DNA of 64,000 nucleotides from Chamaelirium japonicum (GCA_947650365.1 CANTAL010000131.1:186001-250000); one strand, 5' to 3'. Positions 39,274-53,971 are shown, counted from the first letter of the stretch. The notes: generated by a model from the letters alone, not told the origin. Translations and numbers: made by a program.

Positions 39274-40703
39274 CGATCCATTCTAATTCATTGATACGAT
39301 CCATTCTAATTCATTCATACGATCTATTCTAATTCATTCGCACGATCCATTCTAATTCATTCATACGATCCAATCTAATTCATTCATACGATCCATTCTA
39401 ATTCATTCGCACAATCCATTCTAATTCATTCGCACGAATGTATCCAATCTAATTCATTCGTACGATCCATTCTAATTCATTCATACGATCCATTCTAATT
39501 CATTTGTACGAATATATCCATTCTAATTCATTCGTATGATCCATTCTAATTCATTAGCACGATCCATTCTAATTCATTCGTACGATCTATTCTAATTCAT
39601 TCGCACGTACGATCCAATCTAATTCATTCATACGATCCATTTTATTTCATTCGTACGATCCATTCTAATTCATTCGCACGATCCATTCTAATTCATTCGT
39701 TTGATCCATTCCAATTCATTCATACGATCCATTCTAATTCATTCATTCGATCTATTCTAATTCTTTCGCACGAATGTATCTATTCTAATTCATTCTCATG
39801 AATGTATCCATTCTATTTCATTCGTACGATCCATTCTAATTCATTCGTACGATCCATTCTAATTCATTCGCACGATCCATTCTAATTCATTCGCACGAAT
39901 GTATCCATTCTAATTCATTCATACGATCCATTCTAATTCATTCATACGATCCATTCTAATTCATTCATACAACCCATTCTAATTCTTTTGCACGAATGTA
40001 TCCATTCTAATTCATTCATACGATCCATTCTAATTCCTTCGTACGATCCATTCTTATTCATTTGCACGATCCATTCTAATTCATTCGTACGATCCATTCT
40101 AATTCATTCGCACGATCCATTCTAATACATTCATACGATCCAATCTAATTCATTCATACGATCCATTCTAATTCATTCGCACAATCTATTCTAATTCATT
40201 CGTACGATCCATTCTAATTCATTCGCACGATCCATTCTAATTCATTCGTACGATCCATTCTAATTCCTTCGTACGATCCATTCTAATTCATTCATACGAT
40301 CCATTCTAATTCATTTGTACGATCCATTCTAATTCATTCGCACGATCCATTCTAATTCCTTCGTACGATCCATTCTTATTCATTCCCATGAATGTATCCA
40401 TTCTAATTCATACGTACGATCTATTCTAATTCATTTTTACGATCCAATCTAATTCATTCATACAATCCATTCTAATTCATTCGCATGAATTTATCCATTC
40501 TAATTCATTCGTACGATCCATTCTAATTCATTCGCACAATCGATTCTAATTCATTCATACGATCCATTCTAATTCATTCGTACGATCCATTCTAATTCAT
40601 TCGCACGATCCATTCTAATTCATTCATACGATCCAATCTAATTCATTCATACGATCCATTCTAATTCTTTCGCACGAATGTATCCATTCTAATTCATTCG
40701 TAC
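39274..40703 (+). repeat. Satellite block 51, + orientation
   Basis: 1.4 kb, mostly CATACG/GCACG units. Marker CCCATGAATG is near 40385. The right edge CATTCGTACGTACGAATG is a perfect 18-bp palindrome. Confidence 0.9.
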
Positions 40704-42773
40704 GTACGAATGAATTAGAATAGATAAATATGTGCGAATGAATTAGAATGGATTGTATGAATGAATTAGATTGGATCGTATAAATGAGTTAGAATGGATC
40801 GTATGTATGAATTAGAATGGATACATTCATGGGATTGAATAAGAATGGATCGTACGAAGGAATTAGAATGGATCATACGAATGAATTAGAATGGATTGTA
40901 TGAATGAATTAGAATGGATCGTATGAATGAATTAGAATAGATCGTGTGAATGAATTAGAATGGATCGTACGAATGAATTAGAATGGATCGTATGAATGAA
41001 TTAGAATGGATCGTGCGAATGAATTAGAATGGATCGTACGAATGAATTAGAATGGATACATTCGTGCGAATGAATTAGAATAAATCATATGAATGAATTA
41101 GAATGGATCGTATGAATTAATTAGAATGGATCGTGCGAATGAATTAGAATGGATCGTACGAACGAATTAGAATGGATCGTATGAATGAATTAGAATGGAT
41201 CGTACGAAGGAATTAGAATGGATCGTACGAATGAATTAGAATGGATCGTACGAATGAATTAGAATGGATATATTCGTGCGAATGAATTAGAATGGATCAT
41301 ACGAATGAGTAAGAATGGATCGTACGAATGAAATAGAATGGATTGTACGAATGAATTAGAATGGATCGTACGAATGAATTAGAATGGATCGTGTGAAAGA
41401 ATTAGATTGGATTGTATGAATGAATTAGATTGGATCATATGAATGAATTAGAATGGATCATGCGAATGAATTAGAATGGATCGTACGAATGAATTAGAAT
41501 GGATCGTATGAATGAATTAGAATGGATCGTGTGAATGAATTAGAATTGATCGTACGAATGATTTAGAATGGATACATTCGTGCGAATCAATCAGAATGGA
41601 TCGTAGTACGAATGAATTAGAATGGATCGTACGAATGAATTAGAATAGATTGTGTGAATGAATTAGAGAGGATCGTACGAATGAATTAGAATAGATACAT
41701 TCGTGCGAATGAATTAGAATGGATCGTACTTATGAATTAGAATGGATCGTACGAATGAATTTGAATGGATCGTGTGAAAGAATTAGAATGGATTGTATGA
41801 ATGAATTAGAATGGATCGTACGAATGAATAAGAATAGATTGTGCGAATGAATTAGAATGGATCGTACGAATGAATTAGAATGGATACATTCGTGCGAATT
41901 AATTAGAATGGATCGTATTAATGAATTAGAATGGATAGTGTGAATGAATTAGAATGGATCGTACGAATGAATTAGAATCGATCGTAAGAATGAATTAGAT
42001 AGAATGGATCGTACGAATGAATTAGAATGGATCGTGTGAAAGAATTAGAATGGATACAATCGTGCAAAAGAATTAGAATGGATTGTATGACATTCGTGCA
42101 AATGAATTAGAATGGATCCCACGAATGAAATATAATGGGTCGTACAAAGGAATTAGAATGGATCGTATGAAGGAATTAGAATGGATCGTACGAATGAATT
42201 AGAATGGATACATTCGTGCAAATGAATTAGAATGAATCGTATGAATGAATTAGAATGGATCGTACGAAGGAATTAGAATGGATCGTATGAATGAATTAGA
42301 ATGGATCGTACGAATGAATTAGAATGGATCGTACGAATGAATTAGAATGGATACATTCGTCCAAAAGAATTAGAATGGATTAGAATGGATACATTCGTGC
42401 GAATGAATTAGAATGGATCGTATGTATGAATTAGATTGGATCGTACGAATGAAATAGAGTGGATCGTTCGAATGAATTAGAATGGATCGTGCAAATGAAT
42501 TAGAATAGATCGTACGAATGAATTAGATCGTATGAATGAATTAGAATTGATACATTGGTGCGAATGAATTAGAATAGATTGTACGAATGAATTAGAATAG
42601 ATTGTGCGAATGAATTAGAATGGATCGTACGAATAAATTAGAATGGATACATTCGTGCAAATGAATTAGAATGGATCATACGAATGAATTAGAATGGATC
42701 GTGCGAATGAATTATAATGGATCGTACGAATGAATTAGAATGGATCGTATGAATGAAATCGAATGGAACGTGT
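40704..42773 (-). repeat. Satellite block 52, - orientation
   Basis: 2.1 kb. Contains clipped joints at 41604 (CGTAGTACG), 42089 (GTATGACATTCG), 42374 and 42526. The right edge GGAACGTGTATCGATTC resembles the GTGTATCC exit at 4255. Confidence 0.9.
41266..41569 (-). repeat. Higher-order unit, 304 bp, - strand
   Basis: The 235-bp order followed by three more monomers before the next 28-mer: 28 + 12 x 23 = 304. Confidence 0.8.
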
Positions 42774-44627
42774 ATCGATTCTAATTCATTCGTACGATCC
42801 ATTCTAATTCATTCATACGATCCATTCTATTTCATTCGCACGAATGTATCCATTCTAATTCATTCGTACGATCCATTCTAATTCATAAGTACGATCCATT
42901 CTAATTCATTCATACGATCCATTCTAATTCATTTGCACGAATATATCCGTTCTAATTCATTCGTACAATCCATTCTATTTCATTCGTACGATCCATTATT
43001 ACGCATTCGTACGATCCATTCTAATTCATTCGCACGAATGTATCCATTCTAATTAATTTGTATGATCTATTCTAATTCATTCGTACGATCCATTCTAATT
43101 CACTAGCACGATCGTACAAATTCACTCATACGACCCATTCTAATTCATTCATACAATCCATTCTAATTCTTTTGCACGAATGTATCCATTCTAATTCATT
43201 CATACGATCCATTCTAATTCCTTCGTACGATCCGATCTAATTCATTTGCACGATCCATTCTAATTCATTCGTACGATCTGTTATAATATATTCGCACGAT
43301 CCATTCTAATTTATTCAAACGATCCTTTCTAATTCATTCGTACGATCCATTCTAATTCATTCGCACGATCCATTCTAATTCATTCGCACGAATGAATCCA
43401 TTCTAATTCATTCGTACAATCCATTCTAATTTATTCGCACGATCCATTCTAATTCACTCATACGATCCATTCTAATTCATTCATACGATCCATTCTAATT
43501 CATTCGTACGATCCATTCTAATTCATTCGTACGATCCATTCTAATTCATTCGCACGATCCATTCTAATTCATTCATACGATCCATTCTAATTCATTCGCA
43601 CAATCTATTCTAATTCATTCATACGATCCATTCTAATTCATTCGTACGATCCATTCTAATTCATTCGCACGGTCCATTCTAATTCATTCGCACGAATGTA
43701 TCCATTCTAATTCATTCGTACGATCCATTCTAATTCATTCGCACGATCCATTCTAATTCATTCGTACAATCCATTCTAATTCTTTGCACGAATGTATCCA
43801 TTCTAATTCATTCGTACGATCCATTCTAATTCCTTCGTACGATCCATTCTAATTCCTTCGTATGATCCATTCTAATTCATTTCCATGAATGTATCCATTC
43901 TAATTGATACGTACGATCCATTCTATTTCATTCGTACGATCCATTCTTACTCATTCGTACGATCCATTCTAATTCATTCGCACGAATGTATCCATTCTAA
44001 TTCATTCGTACGATCCATTCTAATTCATTCGTACGATCCATTCTATTTCATTCACACAATCTATTCTAATTCATTCGTACGATCCATTCTAATTCATTTA
44101 TATGATCCAATCTAATTCATTCATACAATCCATTCTAATTCATTCGCACGAATTTATCCATTCTAATTCATTCGTACGATCCATTCTAATTCATTCGTAC
44201 AATCCATTCTATTTCATTCGTACGATCCATTCTTACTCATTCGTACGATCCATTCTAATTCATTCGTACATACGATCCATTCTAATTCATTTGCACGAAT
44301 ACATTAGTACGATCCATTCTTACTCATTCGTACGATCCATTCTAATTCATTCGAACGAATGTATCCATCCTAATTCATTCGTACGATCCATTCTAATTCA
44401 TAAGTACGATCCATTCTAATTCATTCATACTATCCAATCTAATTCATTTGCACGAATATATCCATTCTAATTCATTCGTACAATCCATTATATTTCATTC
44501 GTACGATCCATTCTTACTCATTCGTACGATCCATTCTAATTCATTCGCACGAATGTATCAATTCTAATTCATTTGTCCGATCTATTCTAATTCATTCGTA
44601 CGATCCATTCTAATTCACTAGCACGAT
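42774..44627 (+). repeat. Satellite block 53, + orientation
   Basis: 1.85 kb with two copies of the ATAAGTAC ... CACTAGCACG cassette, 1515 bp apart (42886 and 44401). In the first, the junction sequence is followed by more + sequence; in the second it is a real strand switch. Confidence 0.92.
42870..43122 (+). repeat. ATAAGTAC-CACTAGCACG cassette, copy 1
   Basis: Marker order ATAAGTACG, CATTTGCACGAATATATCC, GTACAA, TATTTC, TTACGC, 28-mer, CACTAGCACGATCGTAC. It then reads AAATTCACTCATACG in + orientation instead of switching. Confidence 0.85.
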
Positions 44628-46100
44628 CGTACGAATTAATTAGAATGGATCGTGCGAATGAATTAGAATGGATCGTATGAATGAATTAGATTGGATCGTA
44701 TGAATGAATTAGAATGGATCGTGCAAATGAATTAGAATGGATCGTATGAATGAATTAGAATGGATCATACTTATGAATTAGAATGGATCGAATGGATCAT
44801 ATGAATGAATTAGAATGGATAAATTCGTGCGAATGAATTATAATGGATTATATGAATGAATTAGATTGGATCGTATAAATGAATTAGAATGGATCGTACG
44901 TATGAATTAGAATGGATATATTCATGGGAATGAATAAGAATGGATCGTACGAAGGAATTAGAATGGATCACACGAATGAAATAGAATGGATCATACGAAG
45001 GAATTAGAATGGATCGTACGAAGGAATTAGAATGGATCGTACGAAGGAATTAGAATGGATCGTACGAATGAATTAGAATGGATCGTGCGAATGAATTAGA
45101 TTGGATCGTATGAATGAAATAGAATGGATCGTATGAATTAGAATGGATCGTACGAATGAAATAGAATGGATCGTACGAATGAATTAGAATAGATTGTGCG
45201 AATGAATTAGAATGGATCATACGAATGAATTAGAATGGATCGTATGAATGAATTAGAATGGATCGTGCGAATGAATTAGAATAGATTGTGCGAATGAATT
45301 AGAATGGATCGTATGACTGAATTAGATTGGATCGTATGAATGAATTAGAATGGATCCTACGAATGAATTAGAATAGTTTGTGCGAATGAATTAGAATGGA
45401 TCATATGAATGAATTAGATTGGATCGTATGAATGAATTAGAATGGATCGTGCGAATGAATTAGAATGGATCGTACGAATGAATTAGAATGGATAAATTCG
45501 TGCGAATGAACTAGAATGGATCATATGATTGAGTAAGAATGGTTCGTACAAATGAAATAGAATAGATCGTACGAATGAATTAGAATGGATCATGCTAATG
45601 AATTAGAATTGATCGTACGAATGAATTAGGATAGATTGTGCGAATGAATTAGAATGGATCGTACGATCCATTCTATTTCATTCGTATGATCCATTCTAAT
45701 TCATTCGTACGACCATTCTAATTCATACAATCCATTCTATTTCATTCATACGATCCATTCTAATTCATTCGCACGATCCATTCTAATTCATTCGTACGAT
45801 CCATTCTAATTCATTCGTACGATCCATTCAAATTCATTAGCACGATGCATTCTAATTCATTCGTGCGATCCATTCTATTTCATTCGTACGATCCATTCTT
45901 ACTCATTCGTACGATCCATTCTAATACATTCGCACGATTGTATCCAGATCCATTCTAATTCATTCGCACGATCCATTCTAATTCATTCGTACAATCCATT
46001 CTTACTCATTCGTACGATCCATTCTAATTCATTCGCACGAATGTATCCATTCTAATTCATTCGTACGATCTATTCTAATTCATTCGTACGATCCATTCTA
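44340..46100. repeat. Segmental duplication, copy 1 (about 1.76 kb)
   Basis: Matches 59645-61400 at an offset of 15307 bp at the left and about 15265 bp at the right. Shared marks are ATAAGTACG (44401), the CACTAGCACGATCGTACG switch, the short joint GGATCGAATGGATC (44787), GATAAATTCGTGCG, and the internal break TATCCAGATCC (45943). Confidence 0.88.
44628..45662 (-). repeat. Satellite block 54, - orientation
   Basis: Partner of block 72. It has the clipped unit GGATCGAATGGATC, the TTCATGGG marker and CGTATGAATTAG shortened units. The right edge is GGATCGTACGATCC. Confidence 0.92.
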
Positions 46101-46225
46101 ATTCATTAGCACAATCCATTCTAATTCATTCACACGATCCATTCTAATTCATTCATACGATGCATTCTAATTCATTCATACAATCCATTCTAATTCTTTC
46201 ACATGATCCATTCTAATTCATTCGT
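45663..46225 (+). repeat. Satellite block 55, + orientation
   Basis: Contains clipped CGACCATTC and ATTCATACAATCC units and TATCCAGATCC. The right edge CATTCGTACGAATG is exact. Confidence 0.9.
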
Positions 46226-46472
46226 ACGAATGAATTAGAATAGATTGTGCGAATGAATTAGAATGGATCGTACGAATGAATTATAATGGATACATTCGTG
46301 CGAATGAATTAGAATGGATCGTATGAATGAATTAGATTGGATCATTTGAATGAATTAGAATGGATTGTACGTATGAATTAGAATGGATACATTCATGGGA
46401 ATGAATTAGAATGGATCGTACAAAGGAATTAGAATGGATCATACGAATGAAATATAATGGGTCGTACAAAGG
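46226..46472 (-). repeat. Satellite block 56, - orientation
   Basis: Carries TTCATGGG and GGGTCGTACAAAGG markers. The right edge CAAAGGCGTACAATCC is irregular. Confidence 0.88.
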
Positions 46473-46712
46473 CGTACAATCCATTCTAATTCATTAGCAC
46501 GATCCATTCTAATTCATTCCCATGAATGTATCCATTTTAATTGATACGTACGATCCATTCAATTTCAATCGTATGATCCATTCTAATTCATTCATATGAT
46601 CCATTCTAATTTATTCGCACGAATGTATCCATTCTAATTCATTCGTACGATCCATTCTTACACATTCGTACGATCCATTCTAACTCATTCGCACAATCTA
46701 TTCTAATTCATT
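46473..46712 (+). repeat. Satellite block 57, + orientation
   Basis: Carries CCCATGAATG and GATACGTACG. The right edge AATTCATTGGATCG joins mid-monomer. Confidence 0.88.
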
Positions 46713-48340
46713 GGATCGTACGAATGAATTAGAATGGATCGTACGAATGAATTAGAATGGATACATTCACGCGAATGAATTAGAATGGATCGTATGAATG
46801 AATTAGAATGGATTGTACGAATAAAATAGAATGGATCGTACGTATCAATTAGAATGGATACATTTATGGGAATGAATTAGAATGGATCGTGCTAATGAAT
46901 TAGAATGGATTGTGCGAATGAATTAGAATGGATCGTACGAATGAATTAGAATAGATTGTGCGAATGAATTAGAATGGATCGTATGAATGAATTAGAATGG
47001 ATCGTAATAATGGATCGTACGAATGAAATAGAATGGATCGTACGAATGAATTAGCATGGATCGTGCAATGGATCGTACGAATGAATTAGAATGGATCGTA
47101 CGAATGAGTAAGAATGGATCGTACGAATGAAATAGAATGGATCGTGCGAAGGAATTAGAATAGATCGTGCGAATGAATTAGAATGGATCGTACGAATGAA
47201 TTAGAATGGATACATTCGTGCGAATGAATTAGAATGGATCGTATGAATGAATTAGATTGGATTGTATGAATGAATTAGAATGGATAGTGCGAATGAATTA
47301 GAATGGATCGTACGAATGAATTAGAATAGATTGTGCGAATGAATTAGAATGGATCGTACGAATGAATTAGAATGGATACATTCGTGCGAATGAATTAGAA
47401 TGGATCTTATGAATGAATTAGATCGGATCGTATGAATGAATTAGAATGGATCGTGCGAAGAAATTAGAATGGATCGTACGAATGAATTAGAATGGAACGT
47501 ACGAATGAATTAGAATGGATCGTACGAATGAAATAGAATGGATCGTATGAATTTGAATGGATCATACGAAGGAATTTGAAGGATACATTCGTGCGAATGA
47601 ATTAGAATGGATCGTATGAATAAATTAGATTGGATCGTATGAATGAAATAGAATGGATCGTACGAAGGAATTAGAATGGATCGTACGAACGAATTAGAAT
47701 GGATCGTACGAATGAATTAGAATGGATACATTCGTGCGAATGAATTAGAATGGATCGTCCGAATGAATTCGAATGGATCAAATTAGAATGGATACATTCG
47801 TTCGAATGAATTAGAATGGATCATACGATTGAGTAAGAATGGATCGTACGAATAAAATAGAATAGATCGTACGAATGAATTGGAATGGATCGTACGAATG
47901 AATTAGAATGGATCGTACGAATGAATTAGAAAGGATCGTGCGAAAGAATTAGAATGGATTATATGAATGAATTAGAATGGATCGTACGAAGGAATTAGAA
48001 TGGATCGTACGAAGGAATTAGAATGGATCGTACGAATGAATTAAAATGGATATATTCGTGCAAATGAATTAGAATGGATCGTAAGAATGAATTAGAAAAG
48101 ATCGTACGAATGAATTAGAATGGATCGTATGAATGAATTAGAATGGATACATTCGTGCGAATGAATTAGAAAGGATCATACGAATGAATTAGAATGGATC
48201 GTATGAATGAATTTGAATAGATCGTGCAAATGAATTAGAATGGATCGTATGAATAAATTAGAATGGATCGTACTTATGAATTAGAATGGATCGTACGAAT
48301 GAATTAGAATGGATACATTCGTGCGAATGAATTAGAATGG
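46713..48340 (-). repeat. Satellite block 58, - orientation
   Basis: 1.6 kb with several truncated units (GTAATAATGG at 47003, GTGCAATGG near 47062). The right edge GAATGGCCATTC is a perfect 12-bp palindrome not present in the monomer. Confidence 0.9.
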
Positions 48341-48773
48341 CCATTCTAATTCCTTCTTACGATCCATTCTAATTGCTTCGTACGTACGATCCATTCTAAT
48401 TCCTTCGTACGAACCATTCTATTTCATTCGTATGATCCATTCTAATTCCTTCGTACGATCCATTCTTATTCATTCACATGAATATATCCATTCTAATTCA
48501 TACGTATGATCCAATCTAATTCATTTATACGATCCAATCTAATTCATTTATACAATCCATTCTAATTCATTCGCATGAATTTATCCATTCCAATTCATTC
48601 GTACGATCTATTCTAATTCATTCGCACAATCTATTCTAATTCATTCGCACGAATGAATCTATTCTAATTCATTCGTACAGTGCATCCTATTTCATTCGTG
48701 CGATCCATTCTTACTCATTCGTATTACTCATTCTAATTCATTCGCACGAATGTATCCATTCTAATTCATTCGT
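48341..48773 (+). repeat. Satellite block 59, + orientation
   Basis: Begins with CCTTCG units, then CACATGAATATATCC. The right edge CATTCGTATGGATAC fuses to a - strand 28-mer. Confidence 0.88.
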
Positions 48774-49430
48774 ATGGATACATTCGTGCGAATGAATTAG
48801 AATGGATCGTATGAATGAATTGGAATAGATTGTTCGAATGAATTAGAATGGATCGTACGAATGAATTATAATGGATACATTTGTGCGAATGAATTAGAAT
48901 GGATCGTACGAATGAATTAGAATGGATCGTATGAATGAATTAGAATGGATCGTACGAATGAAATAGAATGGATTGTACGAATGAATAAGGATGGATCATA
49001 CGAATGAATTAGAATGGATCGTGTGAAAGAATTAGAATGGATTGTATGAATGAATTAGAATGGATCGTACGAATGAGTAAGAATGGATCGTACGAATGAG
49101 TAAGAATGGATCGTACGAATGAAATAGAATGGATCGTACGAATGAATTAGAATGGATCGTGCTAATGAATTAGAATGGATCGTGCAAATGAATTAGAATG
49201 GATCGTGCGAATGAATTAGAATGGATCGTATGAATGAATTAGAATGGATCGTATGAATGAATTAGAATGGATCGTGCGAATGAATTAGAGTGGATCGTAT
49301 GAATGAAATAGAATGGATCGTATGAATTAGAATGGATCGTATGAAGGAATTAGAATGGATCGTGCGAATGAAATATAATGGATCGTACGAATGAATTAGA
49401 ATGGATACATTCGTGCGAATGAATTAGAAT

Positions 49431-49899
49431 AGATCGTACGAATGAGTAAGAATGGATCGTACGAATGAAATAGAATGGATCGTACGAATGAATTAGAATG
49501 GATCGTGCTAATGAATTAGAATGGATCGTGCGAATGAATTAGAATGGATCGTGCGAATGAATTAGAATGGATAGTATGAATGAATAAGAATAGATCATGT
49601 GAATGAATTAGAATGGATCGTTTGAATGAAATAGAATGGATCGTATGAATTAGAATGGATCGTACGAAGGAATTAGAATGGATCGTACGAAGGTGCGAAT
49701 GAATTAGAATGGATCGTGCGAATGAATTAGAATGGATCGTACGAATGAATTAGAATAGATTGTGCGAATCAATTAGAATGGATCGTACGAATGAATAAGA
49801 ATGGATACATTCGTGCGAATGAATTAGAATGGATCGTATGAATGAATTAGATTGGATCGGATTAATGAATTAGAATGGATCGTGTGAATAAATTAGAAT
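49431..49899 (-). repeat. Tandem segment, copy 1 (469 bp)
   Basis: Landmarks AATGAGTAAG (49441 and 49910), GTGCTAATG (49505 and 49974), ATAGTATGAATG (49571 and 50063) and CGAAGGTGCG (49688 and 50180). The offset steps from 469 to 492 where copy 2 has one more 23-mer. Confidence 0.85.
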
Positions 49900-50397
49900 G
49901 GATCGTACGAATGAGTAAGAATGGATCGTACGAATGAAATAGAATGGATCGTACGAATGAATTAGAATGGATCGTGCTAATGAATTAGAATGGATCGTGC
50001 GAATGAATTAGAATGGATCGTGCGAATGAATTAGAATGGATCGTACGAATGAATTAGAATGGATAGTATGAATGAATAAGAATAGATCATGTGAATGAAT
50101 TAGAATGGATCGTTTGAATGAAATAGAATGGATCGTATGAATTAGAATGGATCGTACGAAGGAATTAGAATGGATCGTACGAAGGTGCGAATGAATTAGA
50201 ATGGATCGTGCGAATGAATTAGAATGGATCGTACGAATGAATTAGAATAGATTGTGCGAATCAATTAGAATGGATCGTACGAATGAATAAGAATGGATAC
50301 ATTCGTGCGAATGAATTAGAATGGATCGTATGAATGAATTAGATTGGATCGTATTAATGAATTAGAATGGATCGTGTGAATAAATTAGAATGGATCG
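49900..50397 (-). repeat. Tandem segment, copy 2 (about 498 bp)
   Basis: Second copy, almost identical apart from the extra monomer before ATAGTATG and GGATTAATG / GTATTAATG near the end. Confidence 0.83.
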
Positions 50398-51492
50398 TAT
50401 GAATGAATTGGAATGGATACATTCGTGCGAATGAATTAGATTGGATCATACGATTGAGTAAGAATGGATCGTACGAATGAAATAGAATAGATCGTACGAA
50501 TGAATTAGAATGGATCGTGCTAATGAATTAGAATTGATCATACGAATGAATTAGAAGAGATTGTGCGAATGAATTAGAATGGATCGTACGAATGAATTAG
50601 AATGGATTCATTCGTGCGAATGAAATAGAATGGATCGTATGAGTGCGAATGAATTAGAATGGATCGTGCGAATGAATTAGAATAGATCGTATTAATGAAT
50701 TAGAATGGACCGTGCGAATGAATTAGAATGGATCGTACGAATGAGTAAGAATGGATCGTGCGAATGAATTAGAATAGATCATACGAATAAATTAGAATGG
50801 ATCGTATGAATGAATTAGAATGGATCGTCCGAATGAATTATAATGGATCGTATGAATGTATTAGAATAGATTGTGCGAATGAATTAGAATGGATCGTACG
50901 AATGAATTAGAATGGATACATTCGTGCGAATGAATTAGAATGGATCGTATGAATGAATTAGAATGGATCGTATGAGTGAATTCGAATGGATCGTGCGAAT
51001 GAATTAGAATGGATTGTACGAATGAATTAGAATGGACCGTACGAATGAATTAGAATGAATACATTCGTGCGAATGAATTAGAATGGATCATATGATTGAG
51101 TAAGAATGGATCATACGAATGAAATAGAATGGATCGTACGAAGGAATTAGAATGGATCATACGAATGAAGTAGAATGGATCGTATGAATGAATTAGATTG
51201 GATCGTATGAATAAATTAGAATGGATACATTCATGCGAATGAACTAGAATGGATCGAACGAATGAATTAGAATGGATCGTATGAATGAATTAGAATGGAT
51301 CGTGCAAATGAATTAGAATGGATCGTATGAATGAATTAGAATGGATCGTACTTATGAATTAGAATGGATCGTACGAATGAATTAGAATGGATACATTCGT
51401 GCGAAAGAATTAGAATGGATCGTATGAAGGAATTAGAATGGATCGTGCGAATGAATTAGAATGGATCGTACGAATGAATTAGAATGGATACA

Positions 51493-53224
51493 TGATCCAT
51501 TCTAATTCATTCATACGGTCCATTCTAATTCATTCGCACGAATGTATCCATTCTAATTCATTCGTACGATCCATTCTAATTCATTCGCACAATCTATTCT
51601 AATTCATTCGTACGATCCATTCTAATTCATTCACACGATCCATTCTAATTCATTCGCACGAATGTATCCATTCTAATTCATTCGTACGATCTATTCTAAT
51701 TCATTCGTACGATCCATTCTAATTCCTTGGTACGATCCATTCTAATTCCTTCGTACGATCCATTCTAATTCATTCCCATGAATGTATCCATTCTAATTGA
51801 TACGTACGATCCATTCTATTTCATTCGTATGATCCATTCTTACTCAATCGTACGATCCATTCTAATTCATTCGCACGAATGTATCCACTCTAATTCATTC
51901 GTACGATCACTTCTAATTCATTAGCACGATCCATTCTAATTCATTCGTACGATCTATTCTTTTTCATTGGTACGATCCATTCTTACTCAATCGTATGATC
52001 CATTCTAATTCATTCGCACGAATGTATCCATTCTAATTCATTCGTACGATCCATTCTAATTCATTCGCACAATCCATTCTAATTCATTAATACGATCCAA
52101 TCTAATTCATTCATACGATCCATTCTAATTCATTTGCATGATCCATTCTAATTCATTCATACGATCCTTTCTAATTCATTCGTACGATCCATTCTAATTC
52201 ATTCGCATGAATGTATCCATTCTAATTCATTCATACGATCCATTCTAATTCATTCGTATGATCTATTCAAATTCATTCGTACGATCCATTCTAATTCATT
52301 TGCATGAATATATCCATTCTAATTCATTCATACGATCCATTCTAATTTCTTTGTACGATCCATTCTAATTCCTTCGTACGATCCATTCTAATTCATTCAT
52401 ACAATCCATTCTAATTCTTTCGCACAATCCTTTCTAATTCATTCGTACGATCCATTTTAATTCATTCGTACGATCCATTCTAATTCATTCGTACGATCTA
52501 TTCTATTTCATTCGTACGATCCATTCTTACTCAATCGTATGATCCATTCTAATTCATTCGAACGAATATATCCATTCAAATTCGATCCATTCTAATTCAT
52601 TCGCACGATCCATTCTAATTCATTCGCACGAATGTATCGATTCTAATTCATTTGTATGATCCATTCTAATTCCTTCGTACGATCCATTCTAATTCCTTCG
52701 TACGTACGATCCATTCTAATTCCTTCGTACGATCCATTCTATTTCATTCATACGATCCAATCTAATTCATTCATACGATCCATTCTAATTTATTCGCACG
52801 AATGTATCCATTCTAATTCCTTCGTACGATCCATTCTAATACATACGATCCATTCTAATTCATTCATACGATCCATTCTAATTCATTTGCCCGAATATAT
52901 CCATTCTAATTCATTCGTATGATCCATTCTAATTCATTCGTACGATCCATTCTAATTCATTCGCACCATCTATTATAATTCATTCGTACGATCAATTCTA
53001 ATTCATTAGCACGATCTATTCTAATTCATTCGCACGAATGAATCCATTCTAATTCATTCGTACAATCCATTCTATTTCATTCGTACGATCCATTCTTACT
53101 CATTTGTACGATCCATTCTAATTCCTTCGCACGAATGTATCCATTCTAATTCCTTCGTACGATCCATTTTAATTCCTTCGTACGATCCATTCTAATTCCT
53201 TCGTATGCATTCTAATTCATTCGT
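51493..53224 (+). repeat. Satellite block 61, + orientation
   Basis: 1.7 kb; CCCATGAATG near 51775, a clipped unit AAATTCGATCC near 52579 and the ATATATCC-TAGCAC-GAATGAATCC cassette near 52890-53045. The right edge CATTCGTACGAATG is exact. Confidence 0.92.
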
Positions 53225-53971
53225 ACGAATGAAATAGAATGGATTGTACGAATGAATTAGAATGGATCGTACGAATGAATTAGAGTGGATACATTCGTGC
53301 GAATGAATTAGAATGGATCGTACGAATGAGTAAGAATGGATCGTACGAATGAAATAGAATGGATCGTACGAATGAATTAGAATGGATCGTGCCAATGAAT
53401 TAGAATGGATCGTACGAATGAATTAGAATGGATACATTCGTGCGAAAGAATTAGAATAGATCGTATGAATGAATTAGAATGGATCGTATGAATGAATTAG
53501 AATGGATCGTGTGAAAGAATTAGAATGGATTGTATGAATGAATTAGAATGGATCGTATGAATGAATTAGAATGGATCGTGCGAATGAATTAGAATGGATC
53601 GTACGAATGAATTAGAATGGATCGATTGAATGAATTAGAATGGATCGTGCGAGATCGTACGAATGAATTAGAATAGATCATACGAATGAATTAGAATGGA
53701 TTGTATGAATGAATTAGAATAGATCGTTCGAATGAATTAGAATGGATCGTACGAAGGAATTAGAATGGATATATTCGTGCGAATGAATTAGAATGGATCA
53801 TGCGAATGAATTAGAATGGATCGTACGAATGAATTAGAATGGATCATACGAATGAATTAGAATGGATCATACGAATGAATTAGCATGCGAATGAATTAGA
53901 ATGGATCGTACGAATGAATTAGAATGGATCGTACGAATGAATTAGAATGGATCATACGAATGAATTAGAAT

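Larger units (their letters stand above)
48774..51492 (-). repeat. Satellite block 60, - orientation
   Basis: 2.7 kb including a 469/492-bp tandem duplication, a GTGCGAATG fusion (49694, 50186) and GAGTGCG near 50641. The right edge is GGATACATGATCC. Confidence 0.92.

Noticed and set aside
43885..44419. Overlapping + strand reading frames of 76 and 105 codons
   Set aside because: The same satellite peptide. The two overlap in different frames and both are explained by phase cycling and 28-bp units.
52656..52922. 88-codon + strand frame
   Set aside because: Satellite-derived repetitive peptide without any non-repeat sequence.
53192..53395. 67-codon - strand frame
   Set aside because: It crosses a strand switch (53224/53225), so the end of the peptide is merely the opposite-strand reading of the same monomer.
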